Below are positions 62,554 through 64,000 of a stretch of 64,000 nt of DNA, in pieces; the stretch's first letter is position 1; each line of letters opens with the position of its first letter. Below the pieces are notes generated by a model. It was given only the letters and a program-made list of their open reading frames with translations, had not been told where the DNA came from and searched no databases. This stretch comes from Leclercia adecarboxylata (GTDB taxonomy: Bacteria > Pseudomonadota > Gammaproteobacteria > Enterobacterales > Enterobacteriaceae), in the NCBI GenBank assembly GCA_002360945.1, contig DERO01000029.1, forward strand, positions 113,328 through 177,327, written 5' to 3'. Both the position numbers and the translations under genes were made by a program.

Positions 62554-63203
62554 TACTGCGATTGCGTTCCTAAAGTTTGGTTTCCGGGCACTTGCACAGC
62601 AGCCTGCTGGGTTTGCGCCTGCTCAAACTGAAGCTGTTCGGAATGCAGACGACGCTGCAATTCGTAATCCTGCAACATCGCATTAATACGACGGCGTTGC
62701 TCTTGTACCTGCTGCTGCTGACCGGCGCCTGCCGATGCATCAGAAGGAATACCCAGGCTTACCGGGCTGGCTTTGCCCATCATCGGCAGCGTATTGAACA
62801 CTGGCGCTTCAGGTTGCTGGCTCACTTCAGATTGGGTGTTATAGTGCTGGACGCCAACAATAACTGCAAGCGATACGCAAGCAGCGACGCCCATTTGCGT
62901 CAGTTGACTCGCCCACGGGCGCACTTTGTTCCAGAAAGGCATCTTCTGCCACAGGTGCGGTGCCGGTTGGGCTTCAGGAATCAGCGGAGTGGCCTGAGAA
63001 ACAGGTTCATTCTCGATGGCAGCCATTACGCGAGATGAGATATCAAAATGGAGGAGCTCGCCGGTATCGCCGCGCATAGTATCGCGGATGAGATGATAAC
63101 TCTCCCAGGTTTTTTGCATCTCAGGAGAGCGAGAGAGCTCGTTGAGCATCTCACTGTCCAGCGTTTCACCATCCATTAAAGCGGAAAGTTGTTCTTTCTG
63201 CAT
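62553..63203 (-). CDS. rseA: Anti-sigma-E factor RseA
   Basis: A 216-aa single-pass protein. The cytoplasmic domain (about 1-95; MQKEQLSALMDGETLDSEML) traps sigma-E. The membrane helix lies at about 101-118, and the periplasmic Gln-rich tail (QQQQVQEQRRR) binds RseB and is cut by DegS. It lies 31 bases after rpoE. Confidence 0.97.
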   Translation of the reverse strand: MQKEQLSALMDGETLDSEMLNELSRSPEMQKTWESYHLIRDTMRGDTGELLHFDISSRVMAAIENEPVSQATPLIPEAQPAPHLWQKMPFWNKVRPWASQLTQMGVAACVSLAVIVGVQHYNTQSEVSQQPEAPVFNTLPMMGKASPVSLGIPSDASAGAGQQQQVQEQRRRINAMLQDYELQRRLHSEQLQFEQAQTQQAAVQVPGNQTLGTQSQ

Positions 63204-63234
63204 GCCTAATACCTTTTCCAGTATCCCGCTATCG

Positions 63235-63810
63235 TCAACGCCTGATTAGCGGTTGAACTTTATTATCAATAGCTTCTCGCGCACGAAATATCCGTGAGCG
63301 AACCGTACCGACCGGGCAATCCATGATAGCGGCTATCTCTTCATAGCTCAGGCCATCCAACTCCCGCAACGTAATTGCCATGCGTAAATCTTCCGGGAGC
63401 GACTCGATGGTGCGAAAAACTATTTGTCTCAGTTCTTCTGACAACATTAAGTTCTCAGGGTTCGAAATTTCTTTTAACGCACCGCCGCTTTCAAAATTTT
63501 CGGCGTCGATGGCGTCAACGTCGCTTGAAGGCGGACGGCGGCCCTGAGCGACGAGGTAGTTTTTGGCGGTATTGACAGCAATACGATACAGCCAGGTATA
63601 AAAAGCACTATCTCCCCGGAAAGATTCCAGCGCGCGATAGGCCTTGATAAAAGACTCCTGTACTACGTCAGGGACATCGCCTGACGGTACATAGCGGGAC
63701 ACCAGACTCGCCACTTTATGCTGGTAGCGCACCACCAGTAAGTTAAAGGCTTTCTGATCTCCCTTCTGGACCCGTTCAACCAGAATCTGGTCCGTTAACT
63801 GCTCGCTCAT
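63235..63810 (-). CDS. rpoE: RNA polymerase sigma-E factor
   Basis: A 191-aa ECF sigma factor for envelope stress. Region 2 includes VRYQHKVASLVSRYV and DVVQESFIKAYRAL; region 4 includes LRELDGLSYEEIAAIM. The start MSEQLTDQ at 63810 is the known N terminus; the frame is open 11 codons further upstream. It is first of rpoE-rseA-rseB-rseC. Confidence 0.98.
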   Translation of the reverse strand: MSEQLTDQILVERVQKGDQKAFNLLVVRYQHKVASLVSRYVPSGDVPDVVQESFIKAYRALESFRGDSAFYTWLYRIAVNTAKNYLVAQGRRPPSSDVDAIDAENFESGGALKEISNPENLMLSEELRQIVFRTIESLPEDLRMAITLRELDGLSYEEIAAIMDCPVGTVRSRIFRAREAIDNKVQPLIRR

Positions 63811-63892
63811 CCGAGGTAATGTCTCCCCAAACCTAAAATCCACGCGTTATCGAAACGCCACTCCAAACACTGCACTGTGAGCAAGCAGTTGC

Positions 63893-63920
63893 TTTGAGGG
63901 TCTTTTTTTCAAAAAGTTCC
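63893..63920 (-). promoter_or_regulatory. Sigma-E autoregulatory promoter of rpoE
   Basis: On the minus strand GGAACTT (63920-63914), 16 bases, and TCAAA (63897-63893) fit the sigma-E consensus. This would let sigma-E raise its own operon. Confidence 0.88.
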
Positions 63921-63970
63921 GTCACGCCTTTGTTTTTGTTAATCGCGTCGCAGACTGTTCATTTTCTATC

Positions 63971-63976
63971 ATTATA
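63971..63976 (-). promoter_or_regulatory. Possible upstream vegetative -10 for rpoE
   Basis: TATAAT on the minus strand, 73 bases before the sigma-E -10. A matching -35 cannot be seen clearly before the window edge. I see no other feature in 63921-64000 apart from short overlapping reading frames discussed in findings. Confidence 0.35.
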
Positions 63977-64000
63977 AGTCTGATACTGAAACGCACCCAG

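Overview
This window is an ordinary chromosomal backbone segment of a member of the Enterobacteriaceae. Gene content, order and protein lengths follow the Escherichia coli rodZ to rpoE region (rodZ-rlmN-ndk-pbpC-yfhM-sseA-sseB-pepB-isc operon-trmJ-suhB-csiE-hcaT-yph cluster-glyA-hmp-glnB-glrR/qseG/glrK-glmY-purL-mltF-tadA-pgpC-yfhH-yfhL-acpS-pdxJ-recO-era-rnc-lepB-lepA-rseCBA-rpoE). The GC-rich third positions, the zevAB pair beside csiE, an alpha-glucoside PTS locus wrapped around sseA and a murQP operon beside yfhH point to an Enterobacter/Lelliottia/Klebsiella-type genus rather than Escherichia. I cannot name the species from sequence reading alone. I see no prophage, insertion sequence, CRISPR array, tRNA or rRNA.

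Layout: 1-10304 holds cell-shape, tRNA/rRNA methylation, nucleotide and periplasmic defence genes, all on the minus strand. 10305-15219 is an accessory plus-strand island: alpha-glucoside EIICB, GH4 6-phospho-alpha-glucosidase, the conserved sseA, and an RpiR-family regulator. A 28-bp perfect palindrome lies upstream. 15239-23159 holds sseB, pepB and the complete iscRSUA-hscBA-fdx-iscX operon, with two abutting IscR type 1 operators. 23268-28000 holds trmJ, suhB, the zinc uptake pair zevAB and csiE. 27995-36697 is a remodelled hcaT/yph region: the hca dioxygenase genes are absent, an MFS sugar porter stands where E. coli has an ABC transporter plus dehydrogenase, and the ROK regulator yphH is frameshifted at a run of seven A.

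36746-48088 holds one-carbon, nitric-oxide and nitrogen-signalling genes, then the GlrRK/QseG system with its target small RNA gene glmY (sigma-54 promoter and three GlrR sites), then purL. 48254-54445 holds mltF, tadA and a murQ-murP-pgpC operon divergent from the RpiR-type regulator yfhH, then ferredoxin yfhL. 54442-63920 is the acpS-pdxJ-recO-era-rnc-lepB-lepA string, with an RNase III autoregulatory hairpin, followed by rseC-rseB-rseA-rpoE with a sigma-E promoter.

How the parts work together: IscR senses [2Fe-2S] status and represses Fe-S assembly. GlrR~P with sigma-54 drives GlmY, which feeds cell-envelope amino-sugar synthesis. MurP/MurQ recover MurNAc, released from the wall by lytic enzymes, into GlcNAc-6-P. 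RseA/RseB/RseC gate sigma-E for envelope stress. The accessory loci are three separate carbohydrate modules (alpha-glucosides, an unidentified yph sugar, MurNAc), each next to a regulator and candidate operators. I found no clear undescribed system. The strongest leads are the yphH frameshift, the sseA-nesting alpha-glucoside locus with its palindrome, and the yph/MFS remodelling.
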